Source: Synoicihabitans lomoniglobus (GTDB lineage: Bacteria; Verrucomicrobiota; Verrucomicrobiia; Opitutales; Opitutaceae). From it: a stretch of 64,000 bases of DNA. This document shows, piece by piece, positions 27,613 to 36,380 of the stretch. Every line of letters begins with the position of its first letter. Within the stretch, counting starts at the first letter, position 1. A program made the position numbers and the translations under genes. The notes beneath the pieces are model-generated. The model searched no databases. It worked only from the letters and a program-made list of their open reading frames with translations, and was not told the origin of the DNA. Location: the NCBI RefSeq assembly GCF_029023725.1, contig NZ_CP119075.1:1297501-1361500 (forward strand). Reading direction: 5' to 3'.

Positions 27613-28127
27613 TGCGGGCAGTATGGGCCGGAGTGGCATTGGGGCTGGCCGGAAACGTAGTCCGAGCTGAGCCCACGACGCTCGACGCCCTCCAGTGGGT
27701 GGACCGTAACACGGGCGATAAGGTGACGCTGGCCGATTTTAAAGGTCAGGTCGTGGTGCTGGATTTCTTCGCCTACTGGTGCGCGCCGTGTGCGCCCGCC
27801 TCCCGAGTGATCGAGCAAGACATTGCCCGCTACTATGCAAGCGAATCGGGCGGAGCGGGCGCGCCGATCACCGTGCTGGCTCTCAATGTTGAGTCCGCCC
27901 ATACCGGGCGCACCGACGCCTTCATCAAGCGGGCGGGTATCAGCCGGGCATTGGACGACATCGCAGGCGCCACGCTGGAACAACTGGGCGCGCGCAGTCT
28001 GCCGTTTTTGGTCGTGCTCGATGGCACGGGCGAGTCGTGGCGGATCGCGTATCAACATAATGGATTCGAGGGAGTCGTCGCCTTGCGCGAAGTGATCGAC
28101 CGGGTGCGGACGGAGGCAAAGCGATGA
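27594..28127 (+). CDS. Thioredoxin-like (TlpA/ResA-type) periplasmic protein
   Basis: The 177-residue protein has a Sec signal (about residues 1-25, ending VVRA) and a thioredoxin fold with the active site FAYWCAPCAPA (Cys63, Cys66; WCxPC) and a cis-Pro SLPFLVVLDG near residue 140. It overlaps the preceding lipoprotein gene by 19 bases and is itself overlapped by 4 bases by the barrel gene, so it is firmly in the operon. The family reduces or oxidises periplasmic thiols, often in cytochrome c or metal-centre assembly. Here the likely clients are the CxxC of the lipoprotein and the other envelope proteins of the operon (inference). Confidence 0.82.
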   Translation: MHLMSLMRAVWAGVALGLAGNVVRAEPTTLDALQWVDRNTGDKVTLADFKGQVVVLDFFAYWCAPCAPASRVIEQDIARYYASESGGAGAPITVLALNVESAHTGRTDAFIKRAGISRALDDIAGATLEQLGARSLPFLVVLDGTGESWRIAYQHNGFEGVVALREVIDRVRTEAKR

Positions 28128-29212
28128 ATTGGAGGCGATGGGTTGTGGTCGGCATGATGGCCAGCGTGGCCGGGCGAGCCGTGCCTCGTCTGGATCTCGG
28201 CGTCGAAGCCGTGGTGTCGGACGATGTGCAACTGTGGCAGGCAGCGGGCAACTGGCGGTGGGAGCAACCGGTGAAGGGACTGACGGGAGACGTGAGCGTG
28301 GCGAGCAACCATTTCGTGTTGGACTACACTCCGGTGAGTTTCGATTTCCGGGGCGAGGCGTTGACGCGGCGAGAACACAGCGAAGCGCTGCAGACGAATC
28401 TGCGATGGCGCACCAGCGAAAGTTGGGAGTGGTTGGTTTCGGCGGGCGCTTCGCAGGGCTTTACCAACTACCGGTCGTTGTGGTTGGCGGAGTATTTTCG
28501 GCAACAGTTCGAGCCGCTCGGGCAAACGACGATGGACCGTTATGAGGATCCCGATCCGCGGAGCCTGAGTGCCGGGGCCGGGGCGCGGTGGGAGTATGTG
28601 CGGGCGAGTGGGTTTTTACAGGCCGTCGTGACGGCGTTGCGCGATCAAGTGGCTCCTGGTTACGAGATTGATTTCGACGGACTGCGGCGCGGGCGAGACC
28701 GGCTCAACGGCGTGACGCTGAGCGTTTCCACGGAAAACGTGCTGAGCCCGCGCTTGCGCAGCAAAGTGGAACTGCGCGCGTCCCGGGTGAGTGATCGCGA
28801 ATGGCGGTTGGGAGGAGAAGCGGCGTTGAATGTGGCGGCGGGAGAGAATCTGGTGGTGCGCCTCGCGGTGGGCGGCGCGACGGAGGACCCGCAGTTTCAC
28901 GCCACCTATGCGACGGCGCTGGTCGACTGGTCGTTGACGGAGCGATGGGGCGGGTTTGTGCAGGGACGTTACTACCAGGACACGGGGAAAATTGAAGACG
29001 CGTTGTTGTTCACCAGTGCGGCGCCGGGATTGCACAGCCGACAAGTTGGTGGAGGCCTGCGGTGGCGGGGTGAGCGCTCGTCGGTGCGGATACAACTGGC
29101 ATCGCTGAGCAGTGACCACGACCCGACCAATCCTCGTTTGGATTTCTTTCAGCACCTTTACCGCGACCGCCATTGGAACGTGTTCCAAGTGTCGTTTACC
29201 CGAGACCTTTGA
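28124..29212 (+). CDS. DUF3570-like predicted outer-membrane beta-barrel
   Basis: The 362-residue protein has a signal peptide (MNWRRWVVVGMMASVAGRA) and then alternating strand-and-turn sequence with periodic aromatic residues (FVLDYTPVSFDF, LQTNLRWRTSESWEWLVSAG, GFVQGRYYQDTG), which is characteristic of a barrel. It ends with the strand WNVFQVSFTRDL. In position and shape it matches DUF3570, the usual partner of DUF4266 and TlpA-like genes; I cannot confirm the family by search. Overlap with the thioredoxin gene is 4 bases (ATGA). A role as the outer-membrane conduit or anchor of the operon's redox partners is inference. No Cys is visible. Confidence 0.6.
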   Translation: MNWRRWVVVGMMASVAGRAVPRLDLGVEAVVSDDVQLWQAAGNWRWEQPVKGLTGDVSVASNHFVLDYTPVSFDFRGEALTRREHSEALQTNLRWRTSESWEWLVSAGASQGFTNYRSLWLAEYFRQQFEPLGQTTMDRYEDPDPRSLSAGAGARWEYVRASGFLQAVVTALRDQVAPGYEIDFDGLRRGRDRLNGVTLSVSTENVLSPRLRSKVELRASRVSDREWRLGGEAALNVAAGENLVVRLAVGGATEDPQFHATYATALVDWSLTERWGGFVQGRYYQDTGKIEDALLFTSAAPGLHSRQVGGGLRWRGERSSVRIQLASLSSDHDPTNPRLDFFQHLYRDRHWNVFQVSFTRDL

Positions 29213-29226
29213 CCTCCTTTATTGTC

Positions 29227-30906
29227 GTGAAACGATTCCGCCTTTTACTCCTCTTCGTCTTCAGTCTGACCGTGGCATCAGGCCAGGGGCTTTACCAAGT
29301 GGGCGATACGATTGAGGACTTTGAACTTATTGATCGGGCGACGGGCGAGCCGGTGCGGCTCTACGAGCTGGAAGGCAATGTGATCTTTCTGGAGTGGTTT
29401 GCGCACTGGTGTCCATTTTGTCAGGCGGCGGCGGGAGAGATCGGGCCCGGAGTGGTCGACTACTACACCGATCGAGGCGGCAATGTGGATGGCATTCCCG
29501 TAAAGCACGTGGCGTTGAATCTGCAGGGCAACGAAGAGGCGGCGACGCAGGCGTTTGTGAATTTTTACGGCCTGGGATTGGTGTTGAATGACTTCAACCG
29601 GGCGGTGGCGGGGCGGTTTCAGAACGGCGGTCAGCCGATCTTTGCCATCATCAACGGGGTGACGAATTCCGCGAGTCACGAGCCCTGGGAGCTCATGTAT
29701 TCGCAACTTGGTTACGGCATGTTGAATTTCCCCATCGCGACGTTTCGCGGGGTGATCGATGGCGTGCGCATGGAGAGTGGCGAACCCGAACCCGAGCCGG
29801 AACCGGAGCCCGAACCCGAACCGGTGGAGATCGAGACGCCGGCGGTGGCTTTTCCTCCCCGTGCCCAAACCGTGCGGGTCGGGCAGGCGGCGGAGTTCGT
29901 CGTCGCGGTGACGGGGGGAGGGGTGATGACGTATCAGTGGGAGCATGATGGCGTGGCGATTCCGAACGCGGTCATGCCGTATCTGAAGTTGGCAAATGTG
30001 AGTGCCGGTGACGCGGGGGAATATCGCGTGACGGCAACGAATGCGGCGGGGACGGTGACGAGCGCAGCGGCGCGGCTGACGTTGGACGCGACGGCGGAAG
30101 GTCGGTTGGTGAATCTCTCGTCGTTGTCGTATTCCGGCGCGGGGGCGGACCAGCTCGTGCCCGGATTTGTCGCGGAAGGCGCGGTGCGCCTGCTGGTGCG
30201 GGCGGCGGGGCCGGCGCTGGTGGAGTTTGGTGTCGAAGGTCGTCTCGCGAACCCGTTTTTGCAGTTGGCGGAAGGCAGCATGATCTTGTCGGACAATGAC
30301 GATTGGAGCTCAACGGTGGGGGCTGAAATCGCGACCGCAGCCAATGCCGTGGGGGCGTTTGCGTTGCCGGAGGGAAGTCAGGACTCGGCGCTGATCTACG
30401 ACTATGACGGTGGTCCCCGATCGGCCCCGGTGCGCGGAAGCGGCGGGGGCACGGGAATCTCGCTGGTGGAGGTTTATCAAGTGCCCACGGCAGGCCGACC
30501 GGGGCATTTGGTCAATTTGGCGACCCGGGGTTTGGTGCGCAGCAACGAGACGTTGGTGGCGGGATTTGTCATTGGGGGCACAGGGGCGCGCACGGTGTTG
30601 ATCCGGGGAGTCGGGCCGGAGCTGGGGGCGTTCGGCGTGCCGGGGGTGTTGGCTGATCCCCAGCTGAATGTGGCGAGTGGCGGCACGGTGATGATTGGCA
30701 ATGATGATTGGGCGAGTGGTCCGACGAACATGACGGCGGTGGCGAGTGCTGGGGCGGCGGCGGGGGCCTTTGTATTGGCGCCGGGCAGCGCGGATGCGGC
30801 GATGGCCATTACCTTGGCACCCGGCCAGTATACGGTGCAGATATCCGGCAAGGACGGGGCCTCCGGGGTGGTGTTGGCCGAAATTTATGATGTGACGGAC
30901 AGGTAG
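29227..30906 (+). CDS. Secreted thioredoxin-Ig-repeat fusion protein
   Basis: The product has about 559 residues from GTG 29227, which gives a clean signal peptide (KRFRLLLLFVFSLTVASG); the longer frame from 29173 has no signal at its start. Domains in order: thioredoxin-like with WFAHWCPFCQAA (Cys62, Cys65); an EP-dipeptide linker (about 187-200); an Ig-like domain (YQWEHDGVAIPNA, DAGEYRVTATNAAGTV; about 205-290); and two copies of the repeat domain also seen at 17180-17773 (about 295-415 and 425-555). A CPFC active site next to Ig-type modules suggests a surface-tethered or secreted thiol oxidoreductase. It is the last gene of the operon, 14 bases after the barrel gene. Confidence 0.75.
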   Translation: MKRFRLLLLFVFSLTVASGQGLYQVGDTIEDFELIDRATGEPVRLYELEGNVIFLEWFAHWCPFCQAAAGEIGPGVVDYYTDRGGNVDGIPVKHVALNLQGNEEAATQAFVNFYGLGLVLNDFNRAVAGRFQNGGQPIFAIINGVTNSASHEPWELMYSQLGYGMLNFPIATFRGVIDGVRMESGEPEPEPEPEPEPEPVEIETPAVAFPPRAQTVRVGQAAEFVVAVTGGGVMTYQWEHDGVAIPNAVMPYLKLANVSAGDAGEYRVTATNAAGTVTSAAARLTLDATAEGRLVNLSSLSYSGAGADQLVPGFVAEGAVRLLVRAAGPALVEFGVEGRLANPFLQLAEGSMILSDNDDWSSTVGAEIATAANAVGAFALPEGSQDSALIYDYDGGPRSAPVRGSGGGTGISLVEVYQVPTAGRPGHLVNLATRGLVRSNETLVAGFVIGGTGARTVLIRGVGPELGAFGVPGVLADPQLNVASGGTVMIGNDDWASGPTNMTAVASAGAAAGAFVLAPGSADAAMAITLAPGQYTVQISGKDGASGVVLAEIYDVTDR

Positions 30907-30991
30907 GGCGGGCGAACGGACGACGCTGAAATTATTTTGCGATTTCACTTCTGCCCGAGGATGGGAGTGCTAGCGTGCGGGCTCTATTTTA

Positions 30992-33178
30992 ATGGAAACA
31001 GCTGCGCGCAAGGCATCAGAGCCCATCAAGTTTGGCACGTTTGGCGGGGTGTTCGTGCCCAACGTTCTGACGATTTTGGGCGTCATCATGTTCCTGCGCA
31101 CCGGCTGGGTGGTGGGGCAGGCCGGGTTGAAGGATGCGTTGATCATCCTGCTGATCGCCAACGCCATCACGTTGCTGACGAGTTTGTCGCTTTCGGCCAT
31201 CTCGACCAACATCCGGGTAAAGGGCGGCGGCGCGTATTATCTGATCTCGCGGAATCTGGGGCTGGAGATCGGTGGCTCGGTGGGCTTGCCGCTGTTTCTG
31301 GCGCAGGCGGTATCGGTGGCGTTTTACATCATCGGTTTCGCCGAGTCGTTGGAGTTTTTGTTTCCGGAACTGCCGACGCGGATTGTCACCATCGTCACGT
31401 TGCTGGTGATTTTTGCGGTGGCGTGGGGCGGGGCCGATATTGCCGTGAAGGCCCAGTATTTCATTTTGGGTGCGTTGGGTTTGGCGGTGGTCTCGTTCTT
31501 TTTGGGGTGGACCCCGATTCCCGCTTGGTCGGCTAATTTCGCGCCGGGTTACACCGAAGGACTCGGTTTTTGGGCGGTGTTTGCGATCTTCTTCCCGGCG
31601 GTGACCGGCATCATGTCGGGGGTGAGTATGTCGGGGGATTTGAAGGATCCGTCGAAGAGTGTGCCCAAGGGCACGATCCTGGCGGTGATCGTGTGTTTTG
31701 TGGTCTATGCGGCGCAGATGATTTGGTTGTCCGTGCATGCGAGCCGCGAGGAACTCGTGACGAACACGCTGGTGATGCAGCGGATCGCGGTGGTGGGGCC
31801 GTTGATTTTTGTCGGGTTGTGGGCGGCGACGCTGTCGTCGGCGCTGGCCAGTTTGCTGGCGGCACCGCGGACGTTGCAGGCGCTGGCTCAGGACCACGTG
31901 GTGCCCTTTGCGTTGGGCAAGGGCCATGGCGCGGCCAACGAGCCGCGGATGGCTTTGGTGGTATCGGCGCTGTTGGCGGGACTGTGTTTGATGGCCGGTA
32001 AGCTCGACGTGATTGCGCCGGTGATCTCGATGTTTTTTCTGACCACCTACGGCACGGTGAACCTGGTGGCGGGCTTGAGTGCCCTGGCGGCGAACCCGAG
32101 CTACCGTCCGACGTTTCGGGTGCACTGGCTGCCGTGTTTGGCCGGCGCGGCGGGTTGTTTGTTTGCGATGTTTTTGCTGAGTCCGTTGGCGACGATCGTG
32201 GCGGTGGGCTGTATCGTGGGCCTGTATTTGCTGTTGAAGAGTCGCCAGTATCAGACGGCGTGGGGCGATGAGCGCAGTGGGATTTGGTTTTCACTGGCGC
32301 GGTTTGGTTTGCTGAAACTGGCAGCATCGCGTCAGCACGTGCGCAACTGGCGACCGGTGATTTTGGTGTTGGTGGGAAATCCGACCAACCGGCTCGCGTT
32401 GGTCGAATTGGCGAATCGCTTGGAGGCGCGCCGCGGATTTCTGTTTCTGGCGCAGATCGTGACGGGGGACTGGCAAAAACTGTTGCCGCGCCAACGCAAA
32501 CTGCAGCGCCAGCTCGAAGATTTCATCCGGGAGAGCCGCTTGTCGGCGGTGGGCAAAACGGTGCTGGCGGATACGTTTGAGCACGGGGTTTCGACACTCC
32601 TGCAAGTGGCCGGGGTGGGGGCGCTGGAGCCCAATACGGTGTTGATGGGGTGGAGTGAGGACAACCTGCGCGAGGAGGCGTTTATCGGCTCGGTGCGCCG
32701 GATCCTGGAGCTCGAGCGCAACTTGTTGATTTTTGCCGAAGCCGAATTGCCGGACTACAAACTCGAACGGGTGATCGACGTGTGGTGGCGGGCGCGGGCC
32801 AACGGCAGCTTCATGCTCACGCTGGCGCATCTCTGGCAGCAAGGGGTGGCGGGTAAACCGTTTCGTTTGCGCGTGCGGCGAATCATCGAATCCGAGGGGG
32901 GGCGCGCGGAAATCGAAGCGGCGATGAAGGAATTGGTCCGGGCGACCCGCTTTGAAGCGGAGATCGATATCATCGTGGATACGGGTTTGCCGTATGACGT
33001 GATTGCACGGGAGTCGGAAATGTCGGCCCTGTGTTTTGTGGGGGTGGCACTCGATCATGCGGGGCATGTGGAGAATCCGCTCGAAGGATTAAAGCCCCTG
33101 GTGAACAGCTTGAAAGGTGGCATCGTTTTGGCAAAAAGCTGGGAGGATCTTCATGCGCACGAAACGTCCGACGACTAG
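30992..33178 (+). CDS. SLC12-type cation-chloride/amino acid permease homologue
   Basis: The 728-residue protein begins with a short cytosolic tail then an APC-superfamily transport domain of about twelve membrane segments, opening FGTFGGVFVPNVLTILGVIM, with GGGAYYLISRNLGLEIGGSV and a discontinuous helix GIMSGVSMSGDLKDPSKSVP. These are the landmarks of the SLC12 (Na-K-Cl / K-Cl cotransporter) branch. A cytosolic C-terminal region of about 270 residues follows (from about residue 440), which SLC12-like proteins use for regulation; part of it (LALVELANRLEARRGFLFLA) may form USP-like folds. Transported ions cannot be told from the sequence. The gene starts 85 bases after the redox operon and is probably separately transcribed. 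Confidence 0.8.
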   Translation: METAARKASEPIKFGTFGGVFVPNVLTILGVIMFLRTGWVVGQAGLKDALIILLIANAITLLTSLSLSAISTNIRVKGGGAYYLISRNLGLEIGGSVGLPLFLAQAVSVAFYIIGFAESLEFLFPELPTRIVTIVTLLVIFAVAWGGADIAVKAQYFILGALGLAVVSFFLGWTPIPAWSANFAPGYTEGLGFWAVFAIFFPAVTGIMSGVSMSGDLKDPSKSVPKGTILAVIVCFVVYAAQMIWLSVHASREELVTNTLVMQRIAVVGPLIFVGLWAATLSSALASLLAAPRTLQALAQDHVVPFALGKGHGAANEPRMALVVSALLAGLCLMAGKLDVIAPVISMFFLTTYGTVNLVAGLSALAANPSYRPTFRVHWLPCLAGAAGCLFAMFLLSPLATIVAVGCIVGLYLLLKSRQYQTAWGDERSGIWFSLARFGLLKLAASRQHVRNWRPVILVLVGNPTNRLALVELANRLEARRGFLFLAQIVTGDWQKLLPRQRKLQRQLEDFIRESRLSAVGKTVLADTFEHGVSTLLQVAGVGALEPNTVLMGWSEDNLREEAFIGSVRRILELERNLLIFAEAELPDYKLERVIDVWWRARANGSFMLTLAHLWQQGVAGKPFRLRVRRIIESEGGRAEIEAAMKELVRATRFEAEIDIIVDTGLPYDVIARESEMSALCFVGVALDHAGHVENPLEGLKPLVNSLKGGIVLAKSWEDLHAHETSDD

Positions 33179-33238
33179 GAGGGGTTGGGGAAATGACGAA
33201 GACGGGAAGATAATGGGAGCTCAATTGTCACACGAACG

Positions 33239-33877
33239 ATGCGATTTTTAATCACCGCAGGTCCCACGCGAGAGCACATCGATCCAGTGCGTTATTTGAG
33301 CAACGGTTCGAGCGGTAAAATGGGCTACGCACTCGCGGCGGCGGCGGTGGCGCGCGGTGGGTCGGTGGAACTCGTCAGCGGGCCGGTGGCGCTGCCGCCG
33401 CCTCCGGGCGTGAACGTGACTCGGGTGATCTCGGCGGCTGAAATGCACGCGGCTTGTGCAGCGCGCATGACCGCCTGCGACGTGTTCATCGCGGTGGCGG
33501 CGGTGGCGGACTATCGACCCAAGCATCGATCGACCGACAAAGCGGCGAAACTGCCGGGCGATGTGACGCTGGAACTGGAGCCCACGGTGGATATTTTGAA
33601 GGCGATGGGCCGCTTGCGAACCGCGGATCAAGTGCTGGTGGGCTTTGCGGCGGAGACCTCGGACCTGGAGGTCAAGGCTCCGGCCAAACTTGCGGCCAAA
33701 GGCTGTGATTGGATCGTGGCCAACGACGTGAGTGCAACCGGATTGGGCATGGAATCCGATGATAACGCGGTGAGTATTTGGAATACGACCGGGCGCGTGG
33801 GGATGCTCGGTCCCGCGCCAAAAACCCGCTTGGCGGAACAGATTTTGGCTTTGGTCCTGGGCGACGGCGGAGGGTGA
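33239..33877 (+). CDS. coaB: Phosphopantothenoylcysteine synthase domain protein (CoaB-type)
   Basis: The 212-residue protein matches the ligase half of the CoaBC enzyme: ITAGPTREHIDPVRYLSNGS near the N-terminus, SSGKMGYALA nucleotide-binding loop, AAVADYRPKH and the K-L catalytic segment, and a C-terminal WIVANDVSA. CoaB joins 4'-phosphopantothenate to cysteine in coenzyme A synthesis. The N-terminal flavoprotein decarboxylase (CoaC) half is absent here, so the decarboxylase must be encoded elsewhere; split coaB and coaC occur in several lineages. The start at ATG 33239 lies 60 bases after the transporter gene. Confidence 0.85.
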   Translation: MRFLITAGPTREHIDPVRYLSNGSSGKMGYALAAAAVARGGSVELVSGPVALPPPPGVNVTRVISAAEMHAACAARMTACDVFIAVAAVADYRPKHRSTDKAAKLPGDVTLELEPTVDILKAMGRLRTADQVLVGFAAETSDLEVKAPAKLAAKGCDWIVANDVSATGLGMESDDNAVSIWNTTGRVGMLGPAPKTRLAEQILALVLGDGGG

Positions 33878-33958
33878 GCGGCGGACTCACCGGGCGGGAA
33901 GTCGGACGGAATTCTCCCTTGGCAATGGCGACGGGGGGCGCAGCGTGAGCGTCGTGCG

Positions 33959-36205
33959 ATGAAGTTACGTGCCCCTGCAGTCCAAGACTTGGTATTCGTC
34001 GCGCCGCTACTGTGCTTCGGGTTCGCTTGGCTCATGGCGCAGTTTGCGTTCTTCGATGGACTGGAGTGGCGCACGCTCGACTGGCGCACCCGGGTTCGAG
34101 CGGAAGCGGGACAGCCGGCCCCGAACGATAAGATTCTGGTGGTGGGCATCGGTGATCGTTCCACCAACAACATCGAGCCGTGGCCGTTTCGGCGCGCGTA
34201 TCACGCCCAGTTGCAAATGATGGCGTTGCACGAAAAGCCCCGTGTCTGGGTTTGGGATGTGATTTTTGCCAACCGCGTGGACCGCACCGGGGTGTCGTTG
34301 GACCTCGAATCGGATCTGGATTTCACGGATGCGACGGTCGCGGCCCGGGAAGCGAATGTGCCGGTGGTGTTTGCGGCGGTGTCGAGTGCGGATCCGACGG
34401 GTGATGATTTGAGCGCTCCGGGACTAACGCAGGCGTTCGATCGAATTGAGGGTCCGCGGGAAGCACTGGCGACGGAGCCCGAGGCGACCTTACCGTTTCC
34501 CGGACTGCGGGAGAACGGCTACTTTGGGACGGTCGATGCGCCGCGGGGAGCCGGTGGTATCGTGCGGGAAATGCCCATGTTGGTGCGGTTGGGTGATCGA
34601 GTGTATCCGTCGCTCACCCTGCAAACGGCGATGTGCTACTGGAAAGTGGACGTCGACGAAGTTCGGATTGTTTTGGGAGACGGAATCTATTTGGGGCCGA
34701 AAGCGGATAACCGCCGGATTCCGATCAACGCCCGGGGGCAGTTGTTGGTGAATTACCGCTACGAAAAAATGGAGCCCGACGATCCGATCGGGATCGAGAT
34801 GCCGACCATCGAATATTTCGACCAGATGGTCGCTTTGTTTCAAACCTATGTGGCGAAGGAAGCCGACGTGCGTCCGCCCGTTTCAATGGACGGAAAAATT
34901 GTCATGGTCGGTGAATTTTCGACCGACGCGGGTCCATCGCCGCGGGCGGATTTGAGTCCGCTGGTTTTGCTTCACGCGAACGTGCTCAACAACATTTTGG
35001 AGAGCGATTATGTGCAGCCCACTGATCCTTTTCACGTTTGGGGAGGAGCATTGATCGTGGGGTATGCGGGTATTTTGCTGCTGCGCCGACGTTCCATTTT
35101 CCTGATGTCGTTGTTCACCGTTGCGGCGCTATTGGCCTACACGTGGTTCACGTTCGATGCCTGGATCGAGCACAACCGATGGATCCCATTGGCGGCTCCC
35201 TTGCTCGGCTTTGTGATCCTGCAATTCGTGCTGATCGTGCATCGGGTGTTGGTCGAACAGTCATCCAAAGCGCAACTGCGTTCCATGTTTGGCAGTTATC
35301 TGTCGCCGGTGGTGATCCAGCAAATGGTGGACTCCGGGAAAAATCCCGAACTGGGAGGGATGGAGGCGGAAATCACGGCCTATTTTTCGGACATCCAAAG
35401 TTTTTCCGCGTTCTCGGAGGTATTGCCCCCGCGTCAATTGGTGGCGCTGCTCAACGAGTATCTGACCGCCTGCACCGACATCATTCGAGAGCAGGGCGGC
35501 ACGCTCGATAAATACATCGGCGATGCGGTGGTGGCCATGTTTGGCGCTCCGGTGCCGTTGGAAGACCACGCCTATCGCGCGTGTCTCACGAGTATTCTGG
35601 TGCAGGAAAAATTGGAGGAACTGCGCGCGGAGTGGATCGAAGCTGGGGACAAATGGCCGGCGATCGTGCGGCAGATGCGCACTCGAATCGGTCTCAACAC
35701 GGGCGAATGCATGATCGGGAACATGGGGAGTCGGACGCGGTTTGATTACACCATGATGGGCGACAACGTGAACCTGGCCGCGCGCATGGAGAGCGGGGCA
35801 AAAAGTTGGGGAGTGTTCAACATGGTCACGGAGGAAACGCGACGAGCTTGCGAGCAGCACGGCGGCGACAGCATTGTTTTCCGGTCGTTGGGTAAAATCG
35901 TGGTGAAGGGGCGCACACAGGCGGTTCCGATTCACGAAGTGATCGGGCGGCGTGAAAAGCTGACCGCTGAAACCCTGCGTGGAGTGGCGCTGTTCGAGCG
36001 CGGTTTAGCCCGCTATCTGGCGCGCGACTGGATGGGCGCGTCGGCTTTGTTTGAGCAAAGTGCAAAGCTCGAGCGCTTGCTGCCGGGGGACGCCGCCGGG
36101 GTAAAATCATCTCCGTCGTTGGTCTACCTCGATATTGTGGCAGAAATGGCGGAGCATCCCCCGGGCCCGAACTGGGATGGCGTCTACACCATGACCGATA
36201 AGTAG
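33959..36205 (+). CDS. CHASE2-domain class III adenylate cyclase
   Basis: The 748-residue protein has an N-terminal membrane helix and an extracytoplasmic CHASE2 sensor domain (FFDGLEWRTLDWRTRVRAE, then KILVVGIGDRST and the usual RRAYHAQ block). Three membrane helices follow at about residues 355-430, then a class III nucleotide cyclase domain: AYFSDIQSFSAFSE (about 475, metal-binding Asp), LDKYIGDAVVAMFGAP (about 517), and GLNTGECMIGNMGSRTRFDY with MGDNVNLAARME. It should make cAMP (or cGMP) in response to an envelope signal; the ligand is unknown. The C-terminus adds about 90 residues with a possible TPR-like turn. An AT-rich spacer separates it from the FecR-type gene downstream. Confidence 0.88.
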   Translation: MKLRAPAVQDLVFVAPLLCFGFAWLMAQFAFFDGLEWRTLDWRTRVRAEAGQPAPNDKILVVGIGDRSTNNIEPWPFRRAYHAQLQMMALHEKPRVWVWDVIFANRVDRTGVSLDLESDLDFTDATVAAREANVPVVFAAVSSADPTGDDLSAPGLTQAFDRIEGPREALATEPEATLPFPGLRENGYFGTVDAPRGAGGIVREMPMLVRLGDRVYPSLTLQTAMCYWKVDVDEVRIVLGDGIYLGPKADNRRIPINARGQLLVNYRYEKMEPDDPIGIEMPTIEYFDQMVALFQTYVAKEADVRPPVSMDGKIVMVGEFSTDAGPSPRADLSPLVLLHANVLNNILESDYVQPTDPFHVWGGALIVGYAGILLLRRRSIFLMSLFTVAALLAYTWFTFDAWIEHNRWIPLAAPLLGFVILQFVLIVHRVLVEQSSKAQLRSMFGSYLSPVVIQQMVDSGKNPELGGMEAEITAYFSDIQSFSAFSEVLPPRQLVALLNEYLTACTDIIREQGGTLDKYIGDAVVAMFGAPVPLEDHAYRACLTSILVQEKLEELRAEWIEAGDKWPAIVRQMRTRIGLNTGECMIGNMGSRTRFDYTMMGDNVNLAARMESGAKSWGVFNMVTEETRRACEQHGGDSIVFRSLGKIVVKGRTQAVPIHEVIGRREKLTAETLRGVALFERGLARYLARDWMGASALFEQSAKLERLLPGDAAGVKSSPSLVYLDIVAEMAEHPPGPNWDGVYTMTDK

Positions 36206-36380
36206 AAATTCCATTAATAAAATGCTGGTAATGATTTACAACTCTATCGATGCCGTCGGACCGTTGAAGGCAGGTTGAAAAAGGTCTCTTTTGTGAACTC
36301 TTCTCGCAATTCGATAACATTTATTACAATTTCACCGCACGTCTTCTCACCAGAACTTAAGTTACCCGCCTGCCAATAGT
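36206..36380. other. AT-rich regulatory spacer before the FecR-domain gene
   Basis: Markedly AT-rich compared with its surroundings. A candidate promoter is at 36291-36318. No terminator for the cyclase gene was seen. Confidence 0.45.
36291..36318 (+). promoter_or_regulatory. Candidate sigma-70 promoter
   Basis: TTGTGA (36291-36296) and GATAAC (36313-36318) are separated by 16 bases, upstream of the ATG at 36381. This is a by-eye consensus match only. Confidence 0.3.
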
